Positions 20,450-33,826 of a DNA stretch of 64,000 nt are shown piece after piece. Below the pieces are notes generated by a model that saw only the letters and a program-made list of their open reading frames with translations, did not search any database and was not told where the DNA came from. Made by a program: the position numbers and the translations under genes. The DNA is taken from NCBI RefSeq assembly GCF_041956535.1, contig NW_027192213.1, positions 432,900 to 496,899 of the forward strand, written 5' to 3'. Source of the DNA: Calcarisporiella thermophila CBS 279.70 (taxonomy: Eukaryota; Calcarisporiellomycota). Numbering within the stretch: the first letter of the stretch is position 1; every line of letters starts with the position of its first letter.

Positions 20450-23400
20450 TCATAAGTGAAAGCTCCCTTCTTCAAAGAGTTCGCCCTCTTCTACCCCGCC
20501 GTCCTCATGGTCTTTCCGCTTGACTCCATTCCCACTAGATGACGAAAGCGATGCATTGGCTCCTCTGTCCTCTTTTGCATCCACTCCTCCATCGCTCCCA
20601 CCTCCGGCCGCATTGCCGTTACTTGTCCCATAGAGCAAATTATCATCCATCACAAAAGATGCCATGTCGCCTTTGTCTGCCTGCTGGGGTATACACGCAG
20701 CCGAGCCCTCGCGACTCGCGGCCTTACCCTCCGATCCAAGCGCCAACTTATCTAGCCATTGTCCCTCAGCTTCTTGCTCGCTAAACAATACCACTTCATC
20801 GCCGGTGTGCCACGCCTCTGCATATCCAAGTCGGAATTGCCGTTGGTACACACCGTCATTTCTCTTGACTCGTTTAGCTCCAAATATTGTTAATGAAATA
20901 GGCGTGTCGTTCACTCGTGCGTCGCCTCCGCTGAGGCTCATGTCTACGGGGGAGTCTTCGATCCACTCCCATGGCTGTAGCTCCCCAGTACTGCCGTTTT
21001 GCAGCTGTAACTGGCTCAAATAGATGTTGTGGTCTCTAAACGGCAGAACTCTCCGTACTCTTTTGGCAAAATCTGCAGGCAGCGAGAGCTCTCCATGTCC
21101 GGTTGTGCGCAACTCCTTGATAAAGGTGGAGCGCACCTCACGCGGCATCTCGTCCATGAGTATCGACACAAGATCAATCACAAAGTCGAACACACGTTCT
21201 TGAGTCCCATTACCATGAACGACCGCACTCGACATCAAATTGACAAGGGTTGCTATCCACTGGGTCATCTCGCAACGTACGGGCTGCTGCCACATGAGAG
21301 GCAATACAAGCGTAAGCAGACGGAGTCGCACTAGAAGGCTGCAGCGAATGTCATCAAGCGTAATATTTTGCGCCGAAGACTAAAAGGAAATTGGTTTAGA
21401 AGATTTATAAACGGAAAAAGAGACAATGGGATTATAATTCTCTATAGCCAGTACCTGCAAGTCTTGGTCAACCCGCTCAGTTAGAACGCTAACAATAGCG
21501 GCATCCTGTGGAAGAGAGATCGGAGCCATCAATACATGTCCACGACATTTCATAGCATGCGAGTGAGTTTAAAGTAAGCAGATAGAGAAACTTACTGGGC
21601 TACCGTTCGCCGCTTGGAGCGCATTTTGGGCTGTGTCATAGTTGATATTGCAAGCTTGCATGACCTCGTACACCTTAATGTGGGTTATAACTTAGTTTAA
21701 CTAAGTGTCTTGAATTAATCCTTTCATTACCTTGATATTATCCTCGAATCTCTTCACCTGTGTCAATAGGTTCCTTATGAACTCAATCTTGCGATCCTCG
21801 GACCAAGCACCCGATTTGGTGATCAGCGCGGCCATGACGTGGTGAAATCGCATTATCACCGAGTGGTACGTATCGGTGTAGGCCTTGTCGCTATGCCTGG
21901 CCTTGTCGATAATGAGCACAGACTCGGGGAACGTGGCACCCATCTGCCCCAACAGGACATTTTCGCCTTCGCGTATAAACTATAATATAGCATTACCATG
22001 AGCACCTTCTTTATGGTATAAATGAATAGGCTCTGGGATATTACAGTGTCCACTAGCTCATCGCGAAAACCTGCCACCAGTTGAGCCAGCAATGGCCCAG
22101 TCAAGTGGCCTTGGGGTATCAAGTCGTTGAAAACGAACTGCGCGAAACCACGGATGCATTCATCCCTAAGGCTTAGATGTCCGTCTTCTGTTCGTTGCTC
22201 CGGCGAGGCATCCTGCATTGTCACATCATCCTCTGCATTGCTCGCCGCCCCCGGTGTATCCAGCATCAGCACGCGATCTATAAGTAGCCACAGCCGCACC
22301 CGACAACTTCCAAACAGCCACTTGTTGATTCTCGTAAAGATAGATTGGAACTGGGGCATATAGTCAGAGACTGAATCCGTGTTGATCGAGGGAGTGTCGA
22401 TGCTTGTAGTGTCTTCCCCAACCACTTTCCAAAAGAATCCCAATAATATGTTATTAGCCATGCGATTCCACCCCTCTTTTACATTGTTGGATATATCGCG
22501 TAGAAGACTTGCGTATATCCTTTCTATGTGAATGAAGCAAGCATGCTTGAACCATTCGGTATGGAGGAGCTCCTTAGTGAAGTGCTGAATGGCTGCATAC
22601 ACAGGAGCATTGAAGGGGAGATCCGCCTCCAACTCCGTCAACCTACGGAGCATGCGAAGTACAACCTCAAGGGACTCGAATTTCAAAAAACGGCGACGAT
22701 GTGTTTCTAGGGCATGTACCTCCTAATGAGGCAGTGAGGATGAATGAGCATAAATAGGGCATGCAAAAAAAAAAATCACGGGCTCACTTCAATATTTAAT
22801 CGCATATCCTCCGGGATATTCTCACCGCCATCATTAACCAAGAGAAAATCGAGCAAAGTGGTGATATTCTTGCATAAATTCATCACAGGACCAATCGCAT
22901 CCTCTTTCTTCTCATCAGGCTATATGGCCAAATATATATGAATAGATAAGAGAGGAGCTTCTAGACCGATGCACAACATTAAGAATTTACTTTAGAGGTT
23001 AGGCTTACGACGGGCCCTAGCATTTCATCGCAAATCCAAGCTAGCAGTGTGTCGAACTGACAAACGTCGTGTGCTACAAGCAGAACCAAGAAAAGGACAA
23101 GCCAGGACTTTTCTGTCACATCATAGAGCTCCTTGCAAGCAACACCCTCCTTTGCTTCGCTGCCTTCAGAACTGTTCTCGAGTAGATTTCCGTACTCAGC
23201 CCTCAGCCAACCAAGGAGCTCTGCATCCAATAAAGTGTTAGAACGCTCACGCAGCACTCGCAAGAAAACTACGTAATTGCACAGTGTCCGGCGTTTTTCC
23301 AGGTGGGTAGCGCCGGGATTTCCAGATCGCAATATGTTCATCACACTGTTGAACACCACAGATAAGGCATTAGGAACAGCTTGAAATCGCAAATGGCAAT

Positions 23401-26400
23401 TAGATGCAAGGGCTTCGGCGACGTCGGTGCTGCGCTCCGAAGCAAGACTTTCGAGATCCTCCATGCTGGGGAACCCGTCCTGGGCGATGCGATGGGAGAT
23501 AACAGGGGTTTGGGGACAGGACGCGCTTCGTAGGTCCGAAGAAAGCTGTTTTTGTGGATTCACATCAATATTTATCTACATGGTCTAATCTACCCAGCAT
23601 TCGCATCTATCCTTTAGCTTACCTCAGCTTTGAGTGTTTCCGTGTTTGGATAATAATCAACTAGGTGCAGCAAATATTTAACAATACAACTCTCAGGAGC
23701 GCCTTTTGCCTTCAACTTTGCATGCTATACCAGTCATAAGTTAATAAATAAACAAAAAAGCCGTATTTCCCAATGCAAGAGAACTTACATGCGCAACCAA
23801 TGTGTCGAATACAACCTGTTTGTAGGGGGTAGTTGATCTCCAAACCAACTCGTGTCTTTGTAGCGCACGAATGATAGCTGGATACAAGGCTTTAGTAGTG
23901 TGTTCGAGTGTCCAAAGAGATAGCTAATAAAAAAGCGTTAGCTTCAAGAAGAGCTCTAATTTCAAAAAAGTCAAAGGCCACCCACTTCAAATAACGAGCA
24001 ATAATCCTTCGCAACCTCCATGATATGTATCAAGGTCGAAAATTGTTGCGAGTTCAACAGTGAAGATCCCGGAGTCGTCATTACTCGCCAATTGTCTTCT
24101 CCAATTCTTACATCGTCATGGTGTTAGCAACGGTGAATTGCTGTGGGGAAAACATTCGGTTTTACCTTATCTGCTTTACTACAAATTGGTTCGCCGCCTC
24201 TAGCAGCCATTCTCGTGTGATTCGTAGCTGGCAGTAACGGTTTGCTGACTTGAGGAGTTCTGCTGCATGACTCTCAAGGTGTAAAGTAGATTGAAAATCT
24301 TCCAGGGGATCATTTTTTGCCGGTTGTGTCATTTCAGATGCTGTTCATGATAGAGGTGTGATCAAAAATTCTCAATAAATACATGGAAAAGTTTAAACCC
24401 AATTACCTGATTCTCCGAACATATGAGGTAGTTTTTCGCTGATAATTTTCTTCAGCATTTCAAAATTACCCTCTTGTTGGCCATCCTTTAACAAGCATAG
24501 TGTGTTATAAAAAATTCCAGAGTGGCTCTAGAGCCAGGATAATTGTACATACTTCGCCTTCAATCCCATAAAGCATAATTCTCCGCTGATTAATATGATA
24601 TAGTTTAGCATGGTAGAGAGGGAAAGACTGTAGGTATCTCATATGTCGCAAGGTTTTCTTTCCGGAAATTTGAGGGTTAGAAACTTTATAGCCAATGCTA
24701 TGCATAAGCAGTAAGATTACCATCTCGCCTCGTTTACTTGAGTCCAAGTCTCCGCGCGCAATCAGGCGTTGCATATACTTCTGAAATGAAAAAAGTCCCA
24801 GACGAATGAATTCGCCATATAATCTTGAAACAAGCTCGTATTCTGGCGACAATAGAAAAAAAAATCGATTAAGATTGGAATAGCACAAAGAAAAAGGCGA
24901 ATCCTTTGGTATATCACCTTCATCGCTTTGGCTTGTTCTAACGTCTAAGAATCTCAGTAGCGCATCCTGCAGTAGCATTTGTCGATCTCTTGCCAATTTT
25001 CCGCGACTTACATCCTGCCTCCACAGTTCGAGCACCGTAGCCACAGCGTAGCAGCGGTGATCCCCATGACGGAGCGGAGTGGTTGCCCATTCACACAACA
25101 AATGCACTCGGGATTCAAAGGAACTTGAGGCTGCACTCGGGGTGTGAATTCCGAAAAACTGACGACAAGTGGTCAGAAGGTCTTGAGTTTTTTCAATCTC
25201 ATCGAGCAGCTAGAGAAAGCGATACAACAATTAGATACGCATACATCTATATATCAGAGACACTTACAGAAATCAAGCTCTCTTCTTCATCTGCAGGCAT
25301 TCCCGATGCTTCTACGTAGGAGCTCCTATCGTCCATGCCGTTAACCCCCCACCCTTGGCTGATTATCCGATTTCGCTCATGAATCATGTCAAAATAAGAG
25401 GCCATAAGCTCGGAAATCTCGGAATAATCTGGGTCCTCTTTCCCAATATCATTGTGAAGAAGTACTTCTTGAAAAAGCGCGAAATTATCTGCCCAAAGCT
25501 TTGGGAACACGAACATGTCTGGAGCCTTGATGAAAGCCGCCTTTAATATTAAAAAGAGGTTAATGCAAAATCCAGTGGAAGCAGGTAACTGTTTCAACTT
25601 GCCTGTAGCATCCGCCTTAAATCATGATCCAGGTGACTATAATGCCAGTTTTCTGTGGAGTATTCCGGGTGTTGGAGGAGCTAAGAAAGAATACCAGGAA
25701 ATACGGTAAGCCACAACGCTACACTTCAAATTAGAGCATGTTCATCATCCTCACAGCATTAAGCTTGTCTATCAAATTCTCGATAAGGTGTCGCATCAGT
25801 GCTCGCGAGCGGTCATATTCACCCATGAATTGACGAATAAGCATAAGTAGCATGGCAGTCTGGCTGAAGTTGCAGAGAACCAACTGCTGAAGGTTGAACT
25901 TTAAAAAGTGACGCTGCTCCAATAAGCCTTCGTTATATTGCCATTTGGCCAGCCGAATGCTAGTGGTATTCCAAATGAGAACTGCTATTACTTTACCCCA
26001 CAAGCGTACACAAGATTTACCTATAGAGCCAACGCGATAGCCATCGCTCTTTTTTCTCATCACTCGTGAAATTATTCAGTATGGCACCGGCATTCTTCAT
26101 TCCAGGGCGCGCGCTAGCCGATGGATTCGAATTTGACAGGGGATCGAGCTCCGTAAGCTGCTTCCATAAAAAGGATTCAAATACACTTGTCCAGTCCAAA
26201 GTGTAAGGTTGGTGTGATCCGCCAGCCTTATTCCGTTGCATTTGCTGTCATCACAAAATGTGAAAACAATGAATAAACGAGAAAATGAAGAAACTTTGTC
26301 ATTGATTTCCTACTAGTTCGTTCATGCCGACCACCTTGATATACCAAGTGGCCCTTAGTAGAGGCACCTGCCGTTGCGCGAGCGCCTCTAGCAATCGCTC

Positions 26401-27369
26401 TCCTTTAAATCTAAAACCAATTTTGGAGGGGGGGTTAAAACCGTAAATTTATTTACAAATGAGTTTGCCATTACCCATGTGGCACATTGCGCGCCAGTTT
26501 GCGTAGAGGCACGATGCCTCCCGCCAAATCCTGCATCCATTGCTCTTTCTTCTGATCATTGAGGGTCGCGCGACTCGGTGGTTTGAATATTGAAGATCTA
26601 AGTAAGTCATAATTAAGTTAAGCCTGAAAAAATGACTGGCACTCTAAGAGAAGTTACCCCGTAATTCTGTTGGACTCGTGCTTCCTTTTCATCACATCCA
26701 CCATAAAAGTACCCAGCTCGGACATGATTCTGTTATCCTGTATCAAACGGTCGTGGATCATATCATGTGCGCAGATATCCTCATTCTTAACGCAATTTGA
26801 ATTATTATTCAGGGTCGCATCACGACTGAAAGTGATAGAAAAAAAAAACTACAAATACGTACCGGAACAGGCTTTTTATCCACAAATCCATTGCGGACGT
26901 TGTTTTCAGTAAGCTGATCCTCCTCCTGGTTCGATTTTTGAGGAAAAATATCGGGGTAACCTACGCAAAAGGAGATAAGCATTGGCGCATATCATTCACA
27001 GCAGTGGACATATTATCAACAGTGTATTCCATTGGGTCCATCCCGGTTATATCTCCCTCACGTCTAGAATGAGACCTCCTCTCCAAACAATAATAGCAGA
27101 CAATGGTAGAGTAACTCACCCAGTTCCATGCTTTGGTGGAGGGGTAATCGTCTAGGGGGGGGCTGAAGCGAGTATTTCCGAAGAGGGGGTGCAGCTGCCG
27201 AACGAAACGGAGTATATACGGGAGATGGGGATGAGTATGAGTGGGGCGACATAGAGGGGGTTCCATAGTAGGGCTGGTAGCCTCCATGCCCCCCGGTCAC
27301 CTGGGGGTGATATGACGTGCCCATGGCACTGCTGTGCATGCCCGCACCACCACTTATGCCCTTTCGCAT
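20450..27369 (-). CDS. MED12: Mediator complex subunit 12 (MED12/Srb8), CDK8 kinase module
   Basis: A large gene of about 6.9 kb with at least a dozen short introns. The start exon is 27369-27120. A phase-1 intron then joins ...HQSMELG to YPDIFPQKSNQEEDQLTENN, reproducing the conserved Med12 N-terminus. The Med12 domain follows (SIFKPPSRATLND..., DLAGGIVPLRKLARNVPHG, GERLLEALAQRQVPLLRATW). At about 25.1 kb is the LCEWA signature (LLCEWATTPLRHGDHRCYAV) of the Med12-LCEWAV domain. The remainder is long alpha-helical sequence, and the C-terminus is acidic and low-complexity. MED12 joins cyclin C-CDK8 to MED13 and activates the kinase. The N-terminal segment before YPDIF is G/P/S/Y-rich and probably disordered. 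Not every internal exon border was resolved. Confidence 0.92.
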
Positions 27370-27408
27370 CGCTTCCTCTTCTGAATGCTCAAGACGTGGA
27401 GAATTTAA

Positions 27409-27987
27409 AATGTACCAAGAATCGGGGATAGATTACGTAAATTTGAACAGCTATTTCAACCAGTGTCTTCTTTCACACGCGTCACTTATGAGCGTTGTGT
27501 AGGATTCAGCATCTTCTGTAGATGGTTTTTAGCTAAATTGAATCGCAGTTCTATGTGACACTATTACGGTTTCTAAGTATTGGGAAGGATTCGATGGCTT
27601 GGATCTCATCAGTGGCTCAGTTGTTCTAGCTTTCAGACATGGCACGGCTGTTGCTCACGTTATTACAAACTCAACCGAGTTAAAAAATAGGCAAAGGGCA
27701 AGATCGCCCTATTGTATAAGCCATTATGGTGCCACGATGTTGAGGCTGTGATTGCCAGCGATGGAGTAAGCCTGGGGACATTGAGCAAACCTGGGCTGTC
27801 ATTGGCAATGCACGGCAAAGAAACCAAGGGAGCAAATATTAACCGCAAGATAACCGTTCAAACCGAGAGGGCTATCTCTTATCCTGAATATCCAGGTGCC
27901 TCATTTAGAATCGGGATACACGTTCCATCTTGGGAAGAATTTCACCCAACTCTAAGTGAGCGTGATGTGAAAGCGCTCCTAAAATAA
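27409..27987 (+). pseudogene. Decayed or mis-framed reading frame of unknown family
   Basis: Two overlapping open frames read like protein. One runs from about 27559 to 27760 and includes YWEGFDGLDLISGSVVLAF. The other runs from about 27692 to 27987 and includes KIALLYKPLWCHDVEAVIAS and SYPEYPGASFRIGIHVPSWE. A single frame switch near 27690 would make them one sequence ending at a TAA at 27985-27987. A further frame from 27409 could be an upstream exon, but no clean splice phase joins it. I do not recognise the family. No intact start-to-stop frame exists as read, so I call it a probable pseudogene; a sequencing error or missed intron is the alternative. Confidence 0.35.
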
Positions 27988-28000
27988 GCAATCTGAAAGC

Positions 28001-28607
28001 TCAAGCTCCGGGAATCCTGGAGAAAATTGGCCTGCTTAGTAACCCCCTAGGCCGGGAATTTCGCCCGAAACTCCGTATAAGATTTGGTCGCGATGAGTAG
28101 CTGTGCAAATTGGGCCGAATCAAGTCTGCCCAGACTAGCTCGTATTGGTTACCTCTAGCGTGAGCACAGGAATGATCACTGCATATATCCTCCAACTTAT
28201 GGATGATTCACCCTAATGTGTCTCTGGAGCCACTCCGATGCCACTCCTCTCATAAGACAATAGCATAGCATGCTGGTGAGGAATCCTGGGAGGCCTTGAG
28301 GGAGCGGGAAAAGCCAAGTGCCTTTTCCATTAGTGAGCTGCGAAACGATGCTTATCTCGACGCCTGTGATCTCTGATCGCCTAAGTTACCCATCCCTCCG
28401 CCCATTAAGCTGGTTTAAGGTTTTGCTAAGTCCGCCTCGGCCAGGTTTCGATAAATTCTACAGTTCCACTGATAGCCTGTGGAACCAAATAAGGAATTAT
28501 TTTCACATTGAAATATAAAGTATATATTAAGACGATATCCACTCTCTCACGTAAGACCAAAATATGCCCGCTTATTTAAATAATAGCCAGCCTTTCCGAT
28601 TTCTTTT
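28001..28607. other. Spacer upstream of the bZIP gene
   Basis: No supported gene. It presumably carries the bZIP promoter. Confidence 0.4.
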
Positions 28608-28670
28608 ATGATTTCACTTGAGCGAATATTCGTGCCTCGGCCAGCCACCCGATTGAACCGCGGATATAAG

Positions 28671-29688
28671 ATGGAGGAGGGGAACACGCATCGTAATGAA
28701 TACGAGGAGGAGAGTGATGTTGAAGGCTCTATAGCTGAGGAGGAGGCGCAACCCTCGCCAATCTATTCCGCCAGGGGCCGATTTCAAATCAGATCCGGGA
28801 GAAAGCGTGTCAACTTCGCAGAGAATCCCGACCTATGTGATAAGCTCACGGTAGGGAATGCCTTTATCCTCATTCGGATTAGAATTGCCTCAAGATGACC
28901 TCAACATTGGAATTGCCCTTCTTTAGAGGCGTCGCCTACAGAATCGTATGGCTCAGCGCGCATTTCGGGAGCGGAAAGAGCAATATATCCTCTATCTTCA
29001 GGGTCGTATCCATGAGCTTGAACAGTGGAAAGCCAAAGCAGAGCGTCTCTTTGAAGAGAACCAGCGGCTAAAAAAGATGCTCTATGGTCCACAAGCCAAA
29101 GAGTGGGAGAATGTGGAAAATCTGGGACTAGAAGCTCGAGAGGATCGAGACGAAGAGAATGTAAACACTCCGGATGAGGTGGAAGATGAGTTTGGAGAGC
29201 AAGAGGACGATACAGAGACGATTGGAAGGTATGGTTTTGAGGAGCTCAGGTACAGGACCGAAGATCGAGAGAATTGTGATTACATTGGGAGCACCATGGA
29301 GAGAAGCAGCATGTATCTCAACTATGGTTCAATGGAGATGCCCTCTTCATCCGGTTCATCCAACCCATCTGCGGCTCTAGACTTGCACCCGATGGCGGGC
29401 AAATATCCCTCGCGAGGTTGGATTCATAGATTCCATTTTTCCGATTTTCAACCATGTCATATATATAAAATGGACTAATCTAGTAGTTTAGGTCACGACC
29501 CTGAGTCGGCTTCCGCAAGCCACGCCACGAATTTTGCCAGACACGAGAATATCCATTCGACATCGAGGGACGCTCTTGGGAGCGAGCTGTCGGTTGAGTT
29601 CCTAGGCGAACATGGCAACCGTGACGACGGTAAATATGAAGATCAAATCATCGAGGAGGCTAGCTTTTTGTTGGAAAAATTTCTTTGA
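28671..29688 (+). CDS. bZIP transcription factor (Yap/AP-1-like basic region)
   Basis: Three exons, 28671-28850, 28927-29416 and 29492-29688; 289 codons (288 aa). Splicing of the first intron creates RRRLQNRMAQRAFRERKEQY. This is a basic region with the N-x-x-A/M-Q-x-A-F-R signature of fungal Yap/Pap1 factors. It is followed by a heptad zipper (LQGRIHELEQWKAKAERLFEE, then L at 7-residue spacing). The rest is acidic and disordered, and the C-terminus SFLLEKFL is hydrophobic. Yap proteins regulate oxidative, metal and drug stress genes. No cysteine-rich domain is obvious, so redox control as in Yap1 is not supported. The second donor (GTTGGA) is weak. An in-frame ATG at 28608 is an alternative start. 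Confidence 0.8.
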
Positions 29689-30042
29689 ACCTTGATTCTT
29701 GCATGTTCACGTTGTTGGGCTTGTACTTTTACAAAAGATGTACTTGATGAAGCCTCCACTTCATCCATGATCCATGTATACTCTATATCTACTTTAGCAT
29801 TCCATTGATGGTTGGACACTCAAATAGACCCCAACCGTTGTTACCATTAAACTTTGGTCGATTGTCTCATTCAGATTTGTCAAACTGGGGTGTGATCGTG
29901 TCTAATAACCTGAGAAGAAAGCCTGTATTTATAAGCGATTGGAAATAATTTATAGAATAATTTTGAAATATATATAGCCAAGTTGGAAAAATATTTCAAT
30001 AGATAATGAGAACTAGGCGTTCTGTTTTTGTCCTTTCGGAGG
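29689..30042. other. Convergent 3' spacer (bZIP / DHA2 transporter)
   Basis: AT-rich; no supported gene. Confidence 0.5.
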
Positions 30043-32130
30043 CTAAACTCTTCGAACAAAAAGCAGGCACGCAAAATTGATCCCTAGCAGGATAGTTAAA
30101 ACTCGAAAGGTCCACTGAATGCCTAATAATCAAGTGAAAAAGCATTAGCCAAGGCCAATGTAGCCATCATGGCTAACCTCGTATACCTTGAGTGTAGGCT
30201 TGAACGGCATCCTCTCGAATGTCGGGATGATGCTTGAGCAATGCATAAGGATCATGCTTGAGGATATCCGAGGGTAAATCTGGATGGCTATCGACAAATG
30301 CCTGAGCAAAATTGTTGACAATACTTCCTCCAATGGCTACGCCAAAGGGGAATCCGATGGTTCGAAAGAATACACTGATTCCAGCCGCCAGTCCAATACT
30401 AAATTTACGGAACAAGAATAGGAATGGATGCACGAGAAAAATACTATCAATAACTGCACTTACTCCTTTGGCTCTGCAGAAAACTGCATTGCCAGAATCA
30501 GATTGACGAAGTTCAACCCCATCCCTACTGCGGTGACGACCATATATCCAATCCGCATACCGCTTGAACTCTCCTTGCCCAATGTGGAGAGCAGCCCCCC
30601 TCCGATGATAAGGAGGACGTGGCCCACCCACAGCGTAGTGCGCAAATGACCCACGTGATGGAGAAGAAAAGTACATGCCAAATCTATTCCCATGGTAATG
30701 ACGAGGAACGGGAGGAGTTGAATGCCAGAGGAAGTGGCCGATATATTGTTCACAATTTGAAAGAGGATAGGGAGCTAATGAAGTAATTGAGGTTAAATTC
30801 CTGTGGTTAATCAGTGAAATCCTCAGCTCAATACGAACGTAGAATATAAAGCCGAACAATGCTATGCCCAGAATAAAGTTGGCGAGACTGTAAATTGCAA
30901 GCTCTCGACTCCGGAATAAATGTAAAGGCAGCACTGGATTAACCGCAATTTTCCCCTCTATCCACACGAAGACTGCAAGCGCCACCGGCGTCAAGCACAA
31001 CAAGACAATGACGGTCGGCGAATTCCACGGCAACATCCCTCCTCCTACACTAATGGCCACCAGAAGAAACACGGTGACCGCAAGAAGTGCCGCGGAGCCT
31101 GCAAAATCAATTCGTTTGAACTTGGAACGCAAAGAGCCGGTAGTCGGAGGGACGCGCAAAAAACACGCGACAAGGGCCATGGACACTATGCCTATGGGAA
31201 TATTGATTAAAAAACCCCAGCGCCAGTTCACAACCTCTGAAAATACTCCTCCCAGAATGGGGCCAATAATGGAGGAAAGCTAAACATGGTTCATCTTCAA
31301 CCACGGCAGCATTTATGGGAAGAATTTATAAAGCAGCTTACCATAAAAATGGAAGTGACCACACTCTGGTAAGTTGAGAGCTGTTTTGGAGGGACGACCT
31401 CTACCATGGGAATACGCAAGCATGTTTAGTACGATGAAAAAAAACAAACTTTTTTAACTTCGCGGGGAAGAGACTTACTAGCTAATGTCACATAAACCAT
31501 CCCTACTACACCGCCTCCTCCTACTCCTTGGAGGGCCCTCATCATGATCAGCCAAATCATGGACTGAGCTGCACTACATAGGCCACTTCCAATAAGAAAA
31601 ATTGTCATGGTCATCAGTATGGTAGGGCGGAGGCCAAATATCTCGGATAAGCTTGCGTAGAGTGGCTGAACTACGGTGAATCTAGAGGGAACGAACTTCT
31701 GGGTCAACTGCAAATCAACCTAGGGATCAACATGGAGAGGAACTAACGATATCTGATAGGCTGCTCCAAGCCAAGAAATTTGCGTAAGAGAGTTGAACTC
31801 TTCGGTGATGTGCGGTGCAGCCGTTGCCACTATCGTCTCATCCAAGTTGGCCATAAAAAAACAAAGCGAAAGCCTACGGCAAGTTAGGTGAGGAGAGAGC
31901 TGGGTTAGCTCACGTAATAATGGTTACTATTGTTGAGCTTGTGGGGAAATATACCCAAAGCTCACGGTGAGCGCCAAAATAGTGGGGAGGTAGGTTGTTT
32001 CTGCCTCCTCAAGTTTTTTATTGCTATGTGTGTTTTTCTCTAGATCGGTGCATGTTGCATCGGATTCCTCCCCCTCAGGAAGTGCAATGGCATCTTTTGT
32101 GTGATCGGGGGTATGGCTGTTTTGTGACAT
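30043..32130 (-). CDS. Major facilitator superfamily transporter, DHA2 (drug:H+ antiporter) type
   Basis: A multi-exon gene. The first exon starts at the ATG at 32130 and is acidic and hydrophilic. The last exon, 30122-30043, encodes the final helix and ends FVRRV. Motifs are those of DHA2 proteins: [20 protein letters not shown] in helix 1, [20 protein letters not shown] with GLRP after helix 2, [15 protein letters not shown] in helix 4, [10 protein letters not shown] and [13 protein letters not shown] in helices 5-6, then at least seven further hydrophobic segments. About 13-14 helices are visible. Relatives export drugs, toxins or siderophores; substrate cannot be inferred. It lies convergent to the bZIP gene. 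Co-regulation by a Yap-like factor is conceivable but not shown. Confidence 0.85.
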
Positions 32131-33826
32131 GAGTGAGATAATTTTCGAAAAGTGAATAGTTGAGGTGCATAACTTGAGGGTTTCTCGTTAATTTATATAA
32201 AGTGAGATTGCTTTAAAAAATTAGCTGTTCATATTGATTTGTCATTAGGGTAAGGAAGCCTAGCATAGGGTATTCCTTTTTTTTTCTGGCTTGCTCTTTA
32301 GTTGTGCAAAAAACTCTATTGACCGTTTCGATTAGGATATCGCCATGGTTCGAGTGTGCTCTTAGGGACTAGGTTCCCCATTCCGGGATAGCAGTCACAA
32401 GTCGGCTGTCAACGCCGTGTAAGGGTTCAGTGGAGGTATTAAAAATTACTCACCCATCTAGTGCGGCTCGTCTTTCGTGGTTTCAGAGGGGAAGATCCCC
32501 TTCTCATGATTCTTACTGAATCGAATAGGAATCGTGTTGAACACCGAGAAAAGCAGTCATTTTTTCGGGAGAGGATTGCCGAAGGTGTCCTAAAAGACAC
32601 GTCATGCCCGAGATCTCTTTCGCGGAGTGCATTTGATCTTGCTGATGCCTCTGAATTATTCCTAAAAATATGTTCAGCCCTGGCGAGCTTGAGCTTGTTG
32701 GAATTGCAGAGGACTTTAGTAGAAGAGTAGAAGAAGCTAATAATAATATTCCACCATGCGCGACACTTTTTTCTGGGATTAAGTTTTTACAACACGCTCA
32801 GACTCGGACTTCACGATACATCTCTTTTCCTCGCGTTTCTTTTTTTTTTTTGGTCAACAAAGGCTCAAAGGCCGACAGAGACAAAGGGCACGGGTTCAGA
32901 TTAACTAGGCTTAGTGTCAACTAGGGTGGCAGAATATCGGCGCCTTCATCGGCCGAGCGGATGCTCAATTCACAATGGAATGAGAATACTAGATGCGAAG
33001 AGATATCTCGCGTTCGCGTTCGTGGTCTCCGGTTATTTTGTGTCCAGCGCGGCTGACACAAAACCTCCTGATTATCTAGATTATCAAAATGGCAGATATT
33101 AAATGGCCACCCTGTTGTTATCACTAAGCTGATATCTTGATCATGAGGTCGGGCGACAAAGTATTGCGTCTCAGAGCGAAAGTGCTGACTTTTAGACGAT
33201 AAGATGGAGTAGGAGAGCTGAGTGAGGCCTTAACGCCCCGGCCGAGGCGGGCGTTCGGACCCCCGAGCGGGATATACTTCTTGCGTAGTGGCAACGAAAC
33301 CTCGCTGAACGGAGTGAAGGAGCAAAAATGCTTAGCATCCAAAATGGTATCCGTGGTGCACGGGGGGGAGGAGGGGTGTAGCCTTGGTGTTCTCCATGTG
33401 CTTTAACGAGACAGTCCAATGGACACTCGTATCACATGGCTGAACGGATTTTGGGATCCCGACACATTTGGTGCGCTACCCTCCCTTCATCCATCGGACG
33501 GCGACCTTGGGGGATGGTCGCTGATGATTTCAGACGTCAAATTCAACCTTCAGAAATGCCTTCGGTTACACCCAGCGAGCCTGCGACTTAGCAAAACGAA
33601 AAGGGCGAGACGATGTTTGGAGCGCGGATGGTCTCTTGTCGCGAGAAAATGACGCGATCCGCCCTCCTATCCATTCTATTGGAGCGACGCGAAAATGGCA
33701 GGATTAATATAAGTCGGAAAGCAAGGATTTTTATTAAAGATAATTTTACACTAGGAACGTATATTTTAGAAAATACAGTCAAAGAAAATCCCACCACCTT
33801 CACATGCACCCTTTTTTTGGAGGGGT
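32131..33826. other. 1.7 kb gene-free stretch with short hairpins
   Basis: No ORF here has a recognisable domain or splice context. Two short hairpins are visible: AGGGGAAGATCCCCT (around 32490) and GTGTCCTAAAAGACAC (around 32586). The stretch contains the DHA2 gene's promoter and the 3' flank of the permease gene. Base composition is more GC-rich than the spacers at 4-15 kb. Confidence 0.4.

Noticed and set aside
26961-27119. Coding-looking stretch MDPMEYTVDNMSTAVNDMRQ next to the MED12 start
   Set aside because: Removing the whole segment as an intron joins ...SMELG to YPDIFPQ in phase, matching the conserved MED12 N-terminus. Keeping it breaks the frame.
32336-32420. GGTTCGAG and other short motifs resembling Pol III boxes
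   Set aside because: No cloverleaf, no terminator at the right distance and no match to a known small RNA that I can see.
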